A stretch of 17,060 nucleotides of DNA from JASHVB01 sp036489395 (GCA_036489395.1 DASXFW010000217.1:1-17060); one strand, 5' to 3'. Shown: positions 7,231-14,685, counted from the stretch's first letter. The notes: generated by a model from the letters alone, not told the origin. Made by a program: numbers and translations.

Positions 7231-7944
7231 TCAACCCCACTTCCGAATGCTGCGCTTCAGCGGGCTTTTCCATTGGCGCGATCGGCGTTCCCGGCGTGAG
7301 CCGGGTGCCGGATGAACAGCCATCTTGCTGTGACGTGCCTTCGCGCCGGTGACCTGCTGCCAGCCGTGATGCAGCTCGAACTTCTGCGCATACCCGCCGC
7401 TCATGATCTCGAATGCCTTGCCGGCGTGACGCCGGAAGTCGATCTGTGTCCCGGCATGCTGATGGCCGAACCAGTCGGGCGTCACGAAATCCGTCACCAG
7501 TACACCGCCAATCTCGTAGCCGTAGCCGTCATCTTCGACCGGATCGCAGATCTCGCCGGCCCAGAACACCGAATGCGAATCCAGGTACGCGGTGTTCACC
7601 CAGGGGTCCACCGCCATTTCGCACAATTCGTGCGTGGCCGCGACGCTGACGCTGCCATTGTCCGACAGGATCGATTCCACGAAGACCTTGGCGATCGGCC
7701 AGCCTTCGTTGGTCAGATCATGATACGCCAGCACATTGGCCTGATCGCTGTTGTCGAGGAACACCATCCACCACGCACCGGCCGGCGGCGCGTGACCATT
7801 GCGGACGAATCCGAACTTCGCTGCTTCGGTGCCCCATATGGGACGGAGGTCCTGGTTCCATTGTTGGTTGAAGGCAGGCAGCATCTTCCGCACGTCAGCG
7901 TCGGATATTTTGCTCGATTCGTTGATCACGGCGATATGCGACAT
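7231..7944 (-). CDS. Hypothetical protein with HELCE...DP / EICDP metalloprotease-like signature
   Basis: A 237-residue protein that I cannot assign to a named family. The most telling segment is AATHELCEMAVDP (102-114), followed by GEICDP (130-135). A HExxE helix followed by DP and then a GEI-D strand recurs in putative secreted or cytosolic zinc peptidase-like proteins, where the His and Glu residues would bind metal. No signal peptide or membrane segment is present; the N terminus (MSHIAVINESSKISDADVRK) looks globular. The C-terminal 35 residues are very basic. The start at 7944 is set by GGGAGG at ideal spacing; the open frame runs further upstream to 8187 but without a comparable site. 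It is divergent from the flavoprotein gene at 8147. Peptidase activity is inference only. Confidence 0.75.
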   Translation of the reverse strand: MSHIAVINESSKISDADVRKMLPAFNQQWNQDLRPIWGTEAAKFGFVRNGHAPPAGAWWMVFLDNSDQANVLAYHDLTNEGWPIAKVFVESILSDNGSVSVAATHELCEMAVDPWVNTAYLDSHSVFWAGEICDPVEDDGYGYEIGGVLVTDFVTPDWFGHQHAGTQIDFRRHAGKAFEIMSGGYAQKFELHHGWQQVTGAKARHSKMAVHPAPGSRRERRSRQWKSPLKRSIRKWG

Positions 7945-8146
7945 GGGTGCCTCCCTTGAATGGCGCGGGTTCGCCGGTGCGCGAGGGTGAACCGCTGCCG
8001 GAATGATAGCATCTGCCAACGGATATGCCAGCGCGCCGGTTCGCCGCTCGGCCGCCGTCCGCGTTTCCGGCGCAGGGTCTTGCTCAACATCGATTCGCCT
8101 CAGAACATGCCAAGGCGAAACAAGCGAATTTTCTGGAGACCTGCGT

Positions 8147-9862
8147 ATGAGGGACGACCCGCCTTCCGCTGACTGGCATTCCACCACCGCTCAGCGCGTG
8201 GACGCGCGATCTGCCTGGCACCATGAAGCCGACGTCGTGGTGATCGGCTCCGGCGCCACCGGCCTGCCAGCCGCCATCGTGGCGCGCGAGCTCGGCGCGT
8301 CGGTCATCGTGGTGGAGGCCGAGGCCGATATCGGCGGCCACGCCATCACCAGCGGCGGCAACGTGCCGCTCGGCGGCGGCAACAGCGCGCAGCGCGCTGC
8401 GGGCATCGAGGACTCGCCCGACCTGATGTTCCGCGACCTGACCGACTGGTCGGTGGTGGAATCGAACGGCTTCCCCGACTATCGCTACAACGACCACGAG
8501 GTCGTCCGAGCGTTCTGCGACCACGCCGCGGCCACGCATGATTTTCTTGTAGAGCACGGCGTGGTGTTCATCGACCAGGCGCCGGATGCGCGTGGCGGCA
8601 ACTCGGTCGGCAATTCGGTCCCGCGGGAGATGCACTGCGCGGTCATGGACTGGCCGATGGTGCAGACCGGCAAGCCGGCCGAGCCGGCGGTACGCGCCAC
8701 CACATCGACGGGCAACGGGCTGATGCGTCCGCTGGAAGCCGCGGCGCGGAAGATCGGCGTCGAAATTCTGTTGCGCCACCGGATGACCGCGCTGCATCGC
8801 GAAGCGCCGCGCGCCGGCCGCGTGCTCGGCATTGCGGTGGAAACCGAAGGCGCCAGCTTCAACATTCGCGCGCGCAAGGCGGTGATCGTCGCCACCGGCG
8901 GTTCCACCGGCAACGTGAATTTCCGCCGCATCTTCGATCCGCGCCTGACCGAGGAATACTGCGGCCTGTCGGGCATGCCGTGGTCGGACCAGGACGCCAG
9001 CGGCGAGATCGCCGCGATGGAGATCGGCGCCTCGCTGTGGGGCGTGTACAACCAGATGGGCGAGTTCGGCTACAGCATAACCAAGCCCGCCGCGATCGGC
9101 TGTCAGTATGGCTACCAGAACCTGCGATGGCGGCCGGGCAGCCGGGTGTTCCACCTGGCTCGCGCGATCGGATTGCCGGTGGCGGACTGGCAGGACGTGA
9201 TCACGGTGAATATGCTGGGCGAGCGCTTCTACGACGAGACCGGCCGCGCCTTCACCACCAACAATTACAACTCGGTCAATCCGTACGTGCAGGGCGACTG
9301 GCGCAATGCGGAGAATATCAAATACAAGCCGCACAACTGGCTGAATGCGGCGATGGCCGGGATCGGCGACGGCAGGAACGGCGGCGGGCCGATCTGGGCG
9401 ATCTTCGATGCCGCCGCGTGCGAGCGCGAGAAATGGCTGCCGGAACCCCCGCATGTCGATTACGAGGCCGGGTTCTGCTTCCGTGCGGACAGCGTGGCCG
9501 CGCTCGCGCGGAACATCGTGATGCAGCACCAGCGCGTGCCGATGCCGCCGGACAATCTGGAACGCACGGTGGCTCGCTATAATTCTTTCGTGGATTCGGG
9601 TGTCGATTTGGACTTCGCCAGGCCCACGCCTTTGTACAAGATCGCCACGCCGCCATTCTACGCCGCCTGGGCGACGCCGGTGATCCACGACAGCCGCGCC
9701 GGCCTGCGCATCAACGCGCACTGCCAGGTGGTGGATATGCGCGGGCAGGTGATCCCCGGCCTCTATTGCGGCGGCGAGTCGTCAGGCGGCTTCAGTCAGC
9801 ACGGCCTCGCGCGCGCCACGTGCCAGGGCTACATTGCCGGGCGGCACGCCGTGCTGAGGTAG
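8147..9862 (+). CDS. FAD-binding dehydrogenase, fumarate reductase/3-ketosteroid dehydrogenase type
   Basis: A 571-residue flavoprotein of the FAD_binding_2 type. The FAD site is VVVIGSGATGLPAA (30-43) with acidic Glu57 at the end of the second strand and the GGHAITSGGN loop (63-72). IVATGGSTGN (247-256) and GERFYDETG (358-366) fit the family, and the C-terminal FAD signature is GLYCGGESSGGFSQHG (538-553) before GYIAGRHA. Such enzymes reduce or dehydrogenate alkene or ketone substrates; no heme-binding or secretion signal is visible, so it is probably a soluble cytoplasmic dehydrogenase needing a separate electron partner. ATG 8147 has GGAG about 8 bases upstream, and residues before it lack family features. 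The gene stands alone, with a palindromic repeat starting at the first base after its stop. Confidence 0.88.
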   Translation: MRDDPPSADWHSTTAQRVDARSAWHHEADVVVIGSGATGLPAAIVARELGASVIVVEAEADIGGHAITSGGNVPLGGGNSAQRAAGIEDSPDLMFRDLTDWSVVESNGFPDYRYNDHEVVRAFCDHAAATHDFLVEHGVVFIDQAPDARGGNSVGNSVPREMHCAVMDWPMVQTGKPAEPAVRATTSTGNGLMRPLEAAARKIGVEILLRHRMTALHREAPRAGRVLGIAVETEGASFNIRARKAVIVATGGSTGNVNFRRIFDPRLTEEYCGLSGMPWSDQDASGEIAAMEIGASLWGVYNQMGEFGYSITKPAAIGCQYGYQNLRWRPGSRVFHLARAIGLPVADWQDVITVNMLGERFYDETGRAFTTNNYNSVNPYVQGDWRNAENIKYKPHNWLNAAMAGIGDGRNGGGPIWAIFDAAACEREKWLPEPPHVDYEAGFCFRADSVAALARNIVMQHQRVPMPPDNLERTVARYNSFVDSGVDLDFARPTPLYKIATPPFYAAWATPVIHDSRAGLRINAHCQVVDMRGQVIPGLYCGGESSGGFSQHGLARATCQGYIAGRHAVLR

Positions 9863-9958
9863 CGCCCCCGTCATGCCGACGCAGGTCGGCATCCACGACT
9901 CGCTGTGCTGTCCGCGGAAAAGTCATGGATGCCGACCTGCGTCGGCATGACAGGGGCG
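9863..9958. repeat. Nested-hairpin repeat, family 1, copy 2
   Basis: Arms 9863-9897 and 9924-9958 pair with two mismatches in 35. Each arm contains the ATGCCGAC/GTCGGCAT sub-hairpin. The element starts at the base after the TAG of the flavoprotein gene and lies between converging genes, 50 bases from the GNAT stop. Confidence 0.92.
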
Positions 9959-10008
9959 GCGGCGCGCCACTGATGCGCACCGTTCAATATCAGGCATCCA
10001 GATCAATA

Positions 10009-10692
10009 TCAGGTATTCGAGCCCCGCAATTCCGCCAGCCCGCGCAGTGCCGTGCCGTCTGGCGCGAAATTCGCGGCGTCCAGCCAGGCCGCGAGCGCAT
10101 CGCGGCAGCGTGGCCATTCGTCCGCGATGATGCTGTACCAATCGGAGTCCCGCTGGCGCCCCTTGGTAACCATGTGCCAGCGGTGGCGGCCTTCATAAAC
10201 GAAGCCCAGCCGCTCCGCCGCGCGCTTCGACGGCGCGTTCAGCGCGTTGCATTTCCACACCAGGCGCCGATAGCCGAGATCGTCGGCGGCCAGGCGCAGC
10301 AGCAGGAACATCGACTCGGTCGCCGCGCGGGTGCGCTGCATGCGAGGGGCGAACCAGATGCTGCCCAGCTCGATCGCCGCATTCTTCGGCTGGACGTCCA
10401 TCAGCGACAGCCAGCCTGACACGGCCCCTGTCGCGATCGGCCGCACCGCCCACACCATGCGGTCTTGCTCGACCGCGAAATCGGCGACGTAGCGCGCCAT
10501 CGCCTCGGCCGAGACGAACGGTCCGCAGCCGAGATACGCCCAGGAATCGTCGGCCCCCTGCGCCGCATCCCACAGTTCGGCGCTGTGGCGCCGGTGCAGC
10601 GGCTCCAGCACGGCATACTGGCCGCGGACCGGCACGCGCGCCGGCAGCGGACGCGGCGTGGCATCGACCGCAGGCCCGATCGGTGGCGGCAT
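10009..10692 (-). CDS. GNAT family N-acetyltransferase (RimJ/RimL-like)
   Basis: A 227-residue protein, taking the start at 10692. It resembles Acetyltransf_3/RimL-type enzymes: RGQYAVLEPLHRRHSAELW near the N terminus, a central strand GAVSGWLSLMDVQPKNAAIE, GSIWFAPRMQRTRAATE in the acetyl-CoA-binding region, and the characteristic RRLVWKCNALNAPSKRAAER with LGFVYEG. These enzymes transfer an acetyl group (sometimes succinyl) from CoA to an amine on a protein terminus, polyamine or small molecule; the acceptor is unknown here. GGGAG at good spacing decides the start; the frame stays open to 10860, but those 56 extra residues are arginine/proline-rich and lack family features. The CHRD gene is divergent. 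Confidence 0.87.
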   Translation of the reverse strand: MPPPIGPAVDATPRPLPARVPVRGQYAVLEPLHRRHSAELWDAAQGADDSWAYLGCGPFVSAEAMARYVADFAVEQDRMVWAVRPIATGAVSGWLSLMDVQPKNAAIELGSIWFAPRMQRTRAATESMFLLLRLAADDLGYRRLVWKCNALNAPSKRAAERLGFVYEGRHRWHMVTKGRQRDSDWYSIIADEWPRCRDALAAWLDAANFAPDGTALRGLAELRGSNT

Positions 10693-10712
10693 GGTGCAAT
10701 CTCCCGCAACAA

Positions 10713-10737
10713 CGACGCACCGCATAGCGGGTCGTCG
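10713..10737. promoter_or_regulatory. Imperfect inverted repeat upstream of the GNAT gene
   Basis: CGACGCACCGC (10713-10723) and GCGGGTCGTCG (10727-10737) pair at 9 of 11 positions around three bases, about 20 bases upstream of the GNAT start. It could be an operator or 5' leader hairpin. Nothing in the sequence identifies a binder. Confidence 0.25.
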
Positions 10738-10861
10738 CGCCGCTGGCTTGGTCCGGTCGCGGCGCGGCTGGAGGTCCATTGTTCCATGCCACACGATCGG
10801 ACGGATTTTCTTCGGAATCGGACCAATTTGACGGCGGAACCACTTGATCGCCTGCTTCATT

Positions 10862-10886
10862 GGAATACCGTTCCCGTGGATGCGTC
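10862..10886 (+). promoter_or_regulatory. Candidate ECF-sigma-type promoter for the CHRD gene
   Basis: GGAAT (10862-10866), a 16-base spacer and CGTC (10883-10886) resemble the GGAAT/CGTC pattern of several ECF sigma promoters. It ends 54 bases before the CHRD start. Short degenerate motifs occur by chance, so this is tentative. The rest of the 248-base divergent gap shows no gene. Confidence 0.25.
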
Positions 10887-10940
10887 TCGCCTGGGAGGCG
10901 TGCCGGATAATCGGATCATGCCCACGAATGGGAGGTTTGC

Positions 10941-11429
10941 ATGCTGCGTACGGCTCTGCTGGCAGTCGTCTTCGCCGCCGGATGTGTCTCGGCCGCCTCG
11001 GCGGCGACGCTCTACTTCAAGGCGGATATGACCGCCGCCGCCGAGGTGCCGCCGAAGATGTCGCATGGCACCGGCACGGTGCTGGCCACGCTGGATACGG
11101 ACAGCAAAACGCTGAGCTACAAGGTGACCTGGGAAAACCTGACGGGTCCGGCCATGGCGGCGCATTTCCACGGACCGGCGCCGAAGGGAAAGAACGCCGG
11201 CGTGCAGGTGCCGATCGACGGCAAGATGCCCACCAGCCCGGTGTTCGGCAGCAAGATGCTCAGCGATGACCAGATCAAGCAGATCGAAGCCGGCATGTGG
11301 TACGTGAACGTGCACACCAAGGCCAATCCAGGCGGCGAGATCCGCGGTCAGGTGTGGATGGAGCATGCGGCCGCACCGAAGGCGGCGGCCAAGCCGATGC
11401 CCGCGATGCCGATGAAGAAGTCGCCGTAG
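10941..11429 (+). CDS. Secreted CHRD-domain protein
   Basis: A 162-residue exported protein. Residues 1-21 form a Sec signal peptide with a likely cut after ASA (21). The CHRD domain covers about 23-142: ADMTAAAEVPP, the central AAHFHGPAP (His75 and His77), and the closing WYVNVHTKANPGGEIRGQV (120-138). CHRD domains were first described in chordin and occur in many bacterial periplasmic proteins of unknown function. The tail after 143 is an A/P/M/K-rich segment ending in lysines. Start support is GGGAGG 6 bases upstream. Cys15 lies within the signal core and does not make a good lipobox. The gene stands alone and is divergent from the GNAT gene. Confidence 0.9.
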   Translation: MLRTALLAVVFAAGCVSAASAATLYFKADMTAAAEVPPKMSHGTGTVLATLDTDSKTLSYKVTWENLTGPAMAAHFHGPAPKGKNAGVQVPIDGKMPTSPVFGSKMLSDDQIKQIEAGMWYVNVHTKANPGGEIRGQVWMEHAAAPKAAAKPMPAMPMKKSP

Positions 11430-11475
11430 AGTCCGGGGCTTCATGCCGTCCGGATTGCCGCCGGCCGGCTGCCTC

Positions 11476-11573
11476 CCCCCCTCGTCATGCCGACGAAGGT
11501 CGGCATCCACGACTTGCTACGCTGCCTGTAGGAAAGGCGTGGATGCCGACCTTCGTCGGCATGACGAGGGGGG
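11476..11573. repeat. Nested-hairpin repeat, family 1, copy 3
   Basis: Arms 11476-11511 and 11538-11573 are perfect reverse complements over 36 bases around a 26-base loop, and each arm contains the ATGCCGAC/GTCGGCAT sub-hairpin. It lies between the converging CHRD and asd genes, 46 bases from each stop or slightly less, and could serve as a two-way terminator. Confidence 0.95.
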
Positions 11574-11618
11574 AGCATGACGTGGGGGGCGGAGGCCGGC
11601 CATGACGCAAGGCGGCTG

Positions 11619-12635
11619 TCACTTCACCAGCATCTCGGCGATCTGCACGGCGTTGAGCGCGGCGCCCTTCAGCAATTGATCGCCGGCCACGAACATCGCC
11701 AGCGACCGGCCGCTCGGGTCGCTGCCATCGCGACGGATGCGTCCAACCAGCACATCGCCCTGACCCGTCGCTTCGACGGGCATCGGGAAGTGATTGTGTT
11801 CCGGGTCATCGACGATCTGGATGCCGGGCGCGTCGCCAAGTATCCGCCGCGCATCGGCCGGCGACACCGGACGCGCCAGCTCCACCGTCAGCGCGATCGA
11901 ATGCGCGCGCAGGACAGGAACACGGATGCAGGTGATGCCGATCGGCAGGCTCGGCGCCTGCATGATCTTGCGCAGCTCGCGCACGACCTTGGTTTCCTCA
12001 TCGTTGGCGCCGGTCTCGGCATCGACCGCGGTGTCGTGGCTGAACAAATTGAACGCGTAGGGATGGCGCAGCACGCGCGGGGTGAACTCCTTGCCGGCAA
12101 GATAGGCGCCGGTGGCGCTGCGCAGCTCCGCCATCGCCGCGGCACCGCCGCCGGATGCCGCCTGATAGGTCGCGGCCACGACCCGGGCGATGCCGATTTC
12201 CCGATGCAGCGGCCACAGCGGCACCGCGGCGATGATGGCGACGCAATTGGGGTTGGCGATGATGCCGCGATGGCCGGCGATGGTGCCGCCGTTCACTTCC
12301 GGCACCACCAGCGGCACGCCGGGATCCATGCGGAACGCCGAGGAATTGTCCACCACGATGGTGCCCTGCCGCACGGCATCCGGCGCGAATTGCCGCGCGG
12401 TGGCCGAGCCGGCGGACAACAACGCGATGTCGGTGCCGTCCAGCGCGCCATCCTGCAGTTCCTGCACCGGGATGCCGTCGCGGCGGAACAGCAGCCGGCG
12501 CCCGACGGAACGCGCCGAAGCGAAAAGGCGCAGCTCGCGTAACGGGAAATCGCGTTGTTCCAGGCAGGCGATGAGTTCGCAGCCGACGGCGCCGGTGGCA
12601 CCGACGATTGCGACCGAGGGGTGATTGAGGCTCAT
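11619..12635 (-). CDS. asd: Aspartate-semialdehyde dehydrogenase
   Basis: A 338-residue cytosolic enzyme that reduces 4-phospho-L-aspartate to L-aspartate semialdehyde with NADPH, the shared step to lysine/diaminopimelate, threonine, methionine and isoleucine. The NADP motif GATGAVG is at 12-18, the catalytic Cys131 sits in IIANPNCVA, EETKVVRELRKIM (213-225) gives substrate and phosphate contacts, His245 (RVPVLRAHS) is the acid/base, and the typical end GDQLLKGAALNAVQIAE is present. Length is normal. Small departures from the commonest motifs are NPNC followed by VA where ST is frequent, and RAHS where xGHS is frequent. AAGGA lies about 10 bases upstream of the start. A terminator hairpin and possible leader ORF lie just upstream, suggesting attenuation. 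The CHRD gene converges on it. Confidence 0.95.
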   Translation of the reverse strand: MSLNHPSVAIVGATGAVGCELIACLEQRDFPLRELRLFASARSVGRRLLFRRDGIPVQELQDGALDGTDIALLSAGSATARQFAPDAVRQGTIVVDNSSAFRMDPGVPLVVPEVNGGTIAGHRGIIANPNCVAIIAAVPLWPLHREIGIARVVAATYQAASGGGAAAMAELRSATGAYLAGKEFTPRVLRHPYAFNLFSHDTAVDAETGANDEETKVVRELRKIMQAPSLPIGITCIRVPVLRAHSIALTVELARPVSPADARRILGDAPGIQIVDDPEHNHFPMPVEATGQGDVLVGRIRRDGSDPSGRSLAMFVAGDQLLKGAALNAVQIAEMLVK

Positions 12636-12680
12636 GGCACGGCGTTCCTTCGTGTGAGGCCGGAGGAACTGGGTGCCGGA

Positions 12681-12715
12681 TAAAACAAAGGCCCCGTCCG
12701 TTTCCGGCGGGGCCT
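12681..12715 (-). terminator. Intrinsic terminator upstream of asd
   Basis: On the minus strand AGGCCCCG and CGGGGCCT form an 8-bp GC stem with an inner CCG/CGG stem and a GAAA-type loop, followed directly by TTTGTTTTA. This is a textbook rho-independent terminator. It ends about 45 bases before the asd start codon in the same direction, so it either attenuates asd or ends the chemoreceptor transcript. Confidence 0.8.
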
Positions 12716-12739
12716 GAGAGGTGTGCTATGTCGGCTTCG

Positions 12740-12814
12740 TCACCACGCGCACGCTCCGGCCGCCCCGGAAAGGGGGACCATGTTCTTCATCGTGCGCTTG
12801 GTCTGGCCGAACAT
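12740..12814 (-). CDS. Possible leader peptide ORF of asd
   Basis: A 24-codon ORF reads from ATG 12814 to TGA 12740. Codons 5-12 encode TKRTMKNM, in which every residue except Arg is an aspartate-family amino acid (Thr, Lys, Met, Asn), the pathway served by asd. The intrinsic terminator stem begins 25 bases beyond the stop. A 9-bp inverted repeat (12777-12785 with 12809-12817) spans these codons, and CCCC/GGGG follows, so alternative pairing is conceivable. No Shine-Dalgarno is visible; if the weak promoter at 12822-12850 is real, the transcript would start almost at the ATG and be leaderless. An internal ATG at codon 9 is another possible start. Such short ORFs arise by chance, so this is a hypothesis. 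Confidence 0.3.
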   Translation of the reverse strand: MFGQTKRTMKNMVPLSGAAGACAW

Positions 12815-12817
12815 GGT
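12777..12817 (-). promoter_or_regulatory. Inverted repeat in the asd leader
   Basis: ACCATGTTC (12777-12785) and GAACATGGT (12809-12817) are perfect 9-bp complements around 23 bases. In the minus-strand RNA this hairpin would cover the aspartate-family codons of the putative leader ORF, upstream of the terminator. Confidence 0.5.
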
Positions 12818-12821
12818 TCGG

Positions 12822-12850
12822 GTGGTAACCGATGCGGGGGCGCGTGTAAA
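12822..12850 (-). promoter_or_regulatory. Weak promoter candidate for the asd leader
   Basis: On the minus strand, TTTACA (12850-12845) and TACCAC (12827-12822) are separated by 17 bases. The -35 is close to TTGACA but the -10 matches TATAAT at only three positions. A start about 7 bases on would fall at the leader ATG. Confidence 0.25.
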
Positions 12851-12871
12851 GCGAGGTGTTGGAACCGTCCC

Positions 12872-12987
12872 GTAATGGCCGGGCTTGAGGCGGCCATCCA
12901 TGCTTCGTCCGTCCGTGCGTAGATGCTCGACGAGCCATCACCGCCCACGTCTCATCCTGATGCGCAGGGGTCAAGCCCGGCCGTGAC
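12872..12987. repeat. Decayed nested-hairpin repeat, family 2
   Basis: The left end reads GTAATGGCCGGGCTTG and the right end TCAAGCCCGGCCGTGAC, which are near reverse complements. The left half also matches the family 2 copy at 16728 over about 30 bases with several changes (CCATCCATG for CCACCCACG). The inner right arm is degraded. It lies 12 bases beyond the chemoreceptor stop. Confidence 0.65.
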
Positions 12988-12999
12988 GGGTGGCGGCCA

Positions 13000-14685
13000 T
13001 CACGCCGCCCGAACGCCGGCGACGAACGTATATACCTCGCCGGACAGATGCTCGGCCTGCTTCGACAGAGTGGATGCCGCGGTCAGGACGTGCCCGGCCG
13101 CCTCGCCCGTTTCGCCCGCGGCCTGGCTCACGCCGCTGATGCTCGCGGTCACGTCTCGCGCTGCGAGGCTTGTCTGCTGCACGTTGCGGGCGATCTCCGA
13201 AGTGGCGGCGCCTTGCTCCTCGACGGCCGAGGCAATGGTCGTTGCGATCGCGCTTACTTCCTCGATGGTGCTGGTGATGCCCCGAATCGCTTCGACGGCC
13301 TCCTTGGTCGCTGCCTGGATCTGGGTGATCTGCGCCCCGATCTCCTCCGTCGCCTTGCCGGTCTGGTTGGCAAGGCTTTTCACCTCGGAAGCCACCACGG
13401 CGAAGCCCTTGCCGGCATCACCGGCGCGTGCCGCCTCGATGGTGGCGTTGAGCGCGAGAAGATTGGTCTGGCTGGCGATGCTGGTGATCAGGCCCACAAC
13501 GGCGCCGATCTTCTCGGCACCCTCGGCAAGCGCGCGCACTATGGCGTCGGTGCGCTTGGCGTCATCCACCGCCTTGCCGGTGACCTTCGACGACTGCGCG
13601 ACCTGGCGGTTGATCTCGCCGATCGAGGCCGTCAGTTCGTCGGTGGCCGCGGCCACCGTCTGCAAGCCGCTGCTTGCCTCCTCCGCCGCTGAGGCAACCG
13701 CAGCGGCCTGCCGGGTGCTCTGGTTCGCCGTGCCGGTCATCGACTGTGCGGTGGCTTCCAACTCCGTCGAGCCCGCGGACAGCGTCGCAACCAGACGGCC
13801 GATCTCGCTCTCAAATTTGTCTGCCATCCGGTTCAGCGCCGCTTTTTGCTCAGCCGCCGCCTGAAGCTTGGCCGCCTCCTGTGCGGCCCGCAGACGCTCG
13901 GTCTCGATCATGTTGTCCTTGAAGACCAAAACCGCAGCCGCCATGGTACCGATCTCGTCGCGCCGCTTCACCCCTGGGATCGCGACCGAAAGCTCGCCGG
14001 CGGCCAGGCGGTGCGTGACGTTCGTCAGATTGAGAATCGGGGTGGTGATGCGACGGCCGAGCCACAAGGCGATTGCGAAGCTCAGCAGCGCGACGGCGGC
14101 GGCAACGCCCGCGATGCGTACCGTGTGGTTCCAGGTGGCCGTTTCGACGGCGTCGAGGTACACGCCGGCGCCCACAATCCACTTCCAGCCGGGCGTCAGC
14201 TCCGAATAGGTTGCCTTGCGAACCGGCGGCGTATTCGGCGTCTTCGGCCAGAGATAATAGCTGTAGCCACCGCCCGCCTCCGCCGCCTTGATCATGTCCC
14301 GCGTAAAATAGCTGCCATCGGCGTCTTTGCTGTCGATCGACTGGGTGCCCTCCCGGTCCTTGAACATCCCGTTCGCGATGATGACGCCATCCCTGCTCCT
14401 TGCCATCACATACTCGTCGCCGTCAAAACGGATGGCACGGATGACCTCCTTCGCGGCCGATTGGGCGGCTTGTTCGGACATCTCGCCGTTCGCCGCCTTG
14501 GCCTCGAAGGCCTCGACGATTTTCGTTGCCGCATCGACCACCGCCCGCGCCCGCGCCTGGTGTTCGGTAAGGGTGATGTCGCCGATGGTGCGGACCGCTA
14601 CCAGGCCAACCACGATCAGGGCGATCAATGCGACCGTTGGAATCAGCAGGATGCGGCCGCTGATGCTGTGGAACGCTGCGCGCAT
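13000..14685 (-). CDS. Methyl-accepting chemotaxis protein with single Cache sensor
   Basis: A 561-residue inner-membrane receptor. TM1 spans about 11-33, then a periplasmic single-Cache (sCache_2-like) domain at about 38-185, with DGDEYVMARSRDGVIIANG and GYSYYLWPKTP followed by WKWIVGAGVYLDAV, typical of receptors for small carboxylates and similar ligands. TM2 is about 189-209, HAMP about 210-263 (RRITTPILNLTNVTHRLAAG), and the cytoplasmic coiled coil 285-555 carries the conserved tip IASQTNLLALNATIEAARAG (403-422) that contacts CheA/CheW. The C terminus (VYTFVAGVRAA) lacks an NWETF-like tether for CheR/CheB. AAGGAG upstream supports the start. A single-domain response regulator gene lies upstream in the same direction with a 133-base gap; no other chemotaxis genes are nearby. 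The ligand is unknown. Confidence 0.95.
   Translation of the reverse strand: MRAAFHSISGRILLIPTVALIALIVVGLVAVRTIGDITLTEHQARARAVVDAATKIVEAFEAKAANGEMSEQAAQSAAKEVIRAIRFDGDEYVMARSRDGVIIANGMFKDREGTQSIDSKDADGSYFTRDMIKAAEAGGGYSYYLWPKTPNTPPVRKATYSELTPGWKWIVGAGVYLDAVETATWNHTVRIAGVAAAVALLSFAIALWLGRRITTPILNLTNVTHRLAAGELSVAIPGVKRRDEIGTMAAAVLVFKDNMIETERLRAAQEAAKLQAAAEQKAALNRMADKFESEIGRLVATLSAGSTELEATAQSMTGTANQSTRQAAAVASAAEEASSGLQTVAAATDELTASIGEINRQVAQSSKVTGKAVDDAKRTDAIVRALAEGAEKIGAVVGLITSIASQTNLLALNATIEAARAGDAGKGFAVVASEVKSLANQTGKATEEIGAQITQIQAATKEAVEAIRGITSTIEEVSAIATTIASAVEEQGAATSEIARNVQQTSLAARDVTASISGVSQAAGETGEAAGHVLTAASTLSKQAEHLSGEVYTFVAGVRAA

Larger units (their letters stand above)
12636..12999. other. 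364-bp gap between the chemoreceptor and asd: leader region and decayed repeat
   Basis: There is no conventional gene. From the asd side it holds the asd ribosome binding site, an intrinsic terminator (12681-12715), a possible short leader ORF (12740-12814) with a 9-bp inverted repeat, a weak promoter-like pair (12822-12850), and a decayed palindromic repeat (12872-12987) next to the chemoreceptor stop. Confidence 0.7.

Noticed and set aside
8084..9721. 545-residue open frame on the minus strand
   Set aside because: It is antisense to the FAD-binding dehydrogenase and has R/H/A-rich composition without recognisable motifs.
10693..10860. Upstream extension of the GNAT protein to 10860
   Set aside because: A good GGGAG site precedes the start at 10692, and the extension is arginine/proline-rich with no acetyltransferase features.
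12636..12850. Lysine riboswitch upstream of asd
   Set aside because: Lysine riboswitches are about 170-190 bases with a five-helix junction and conserved core; the short structured segment here does not show that.
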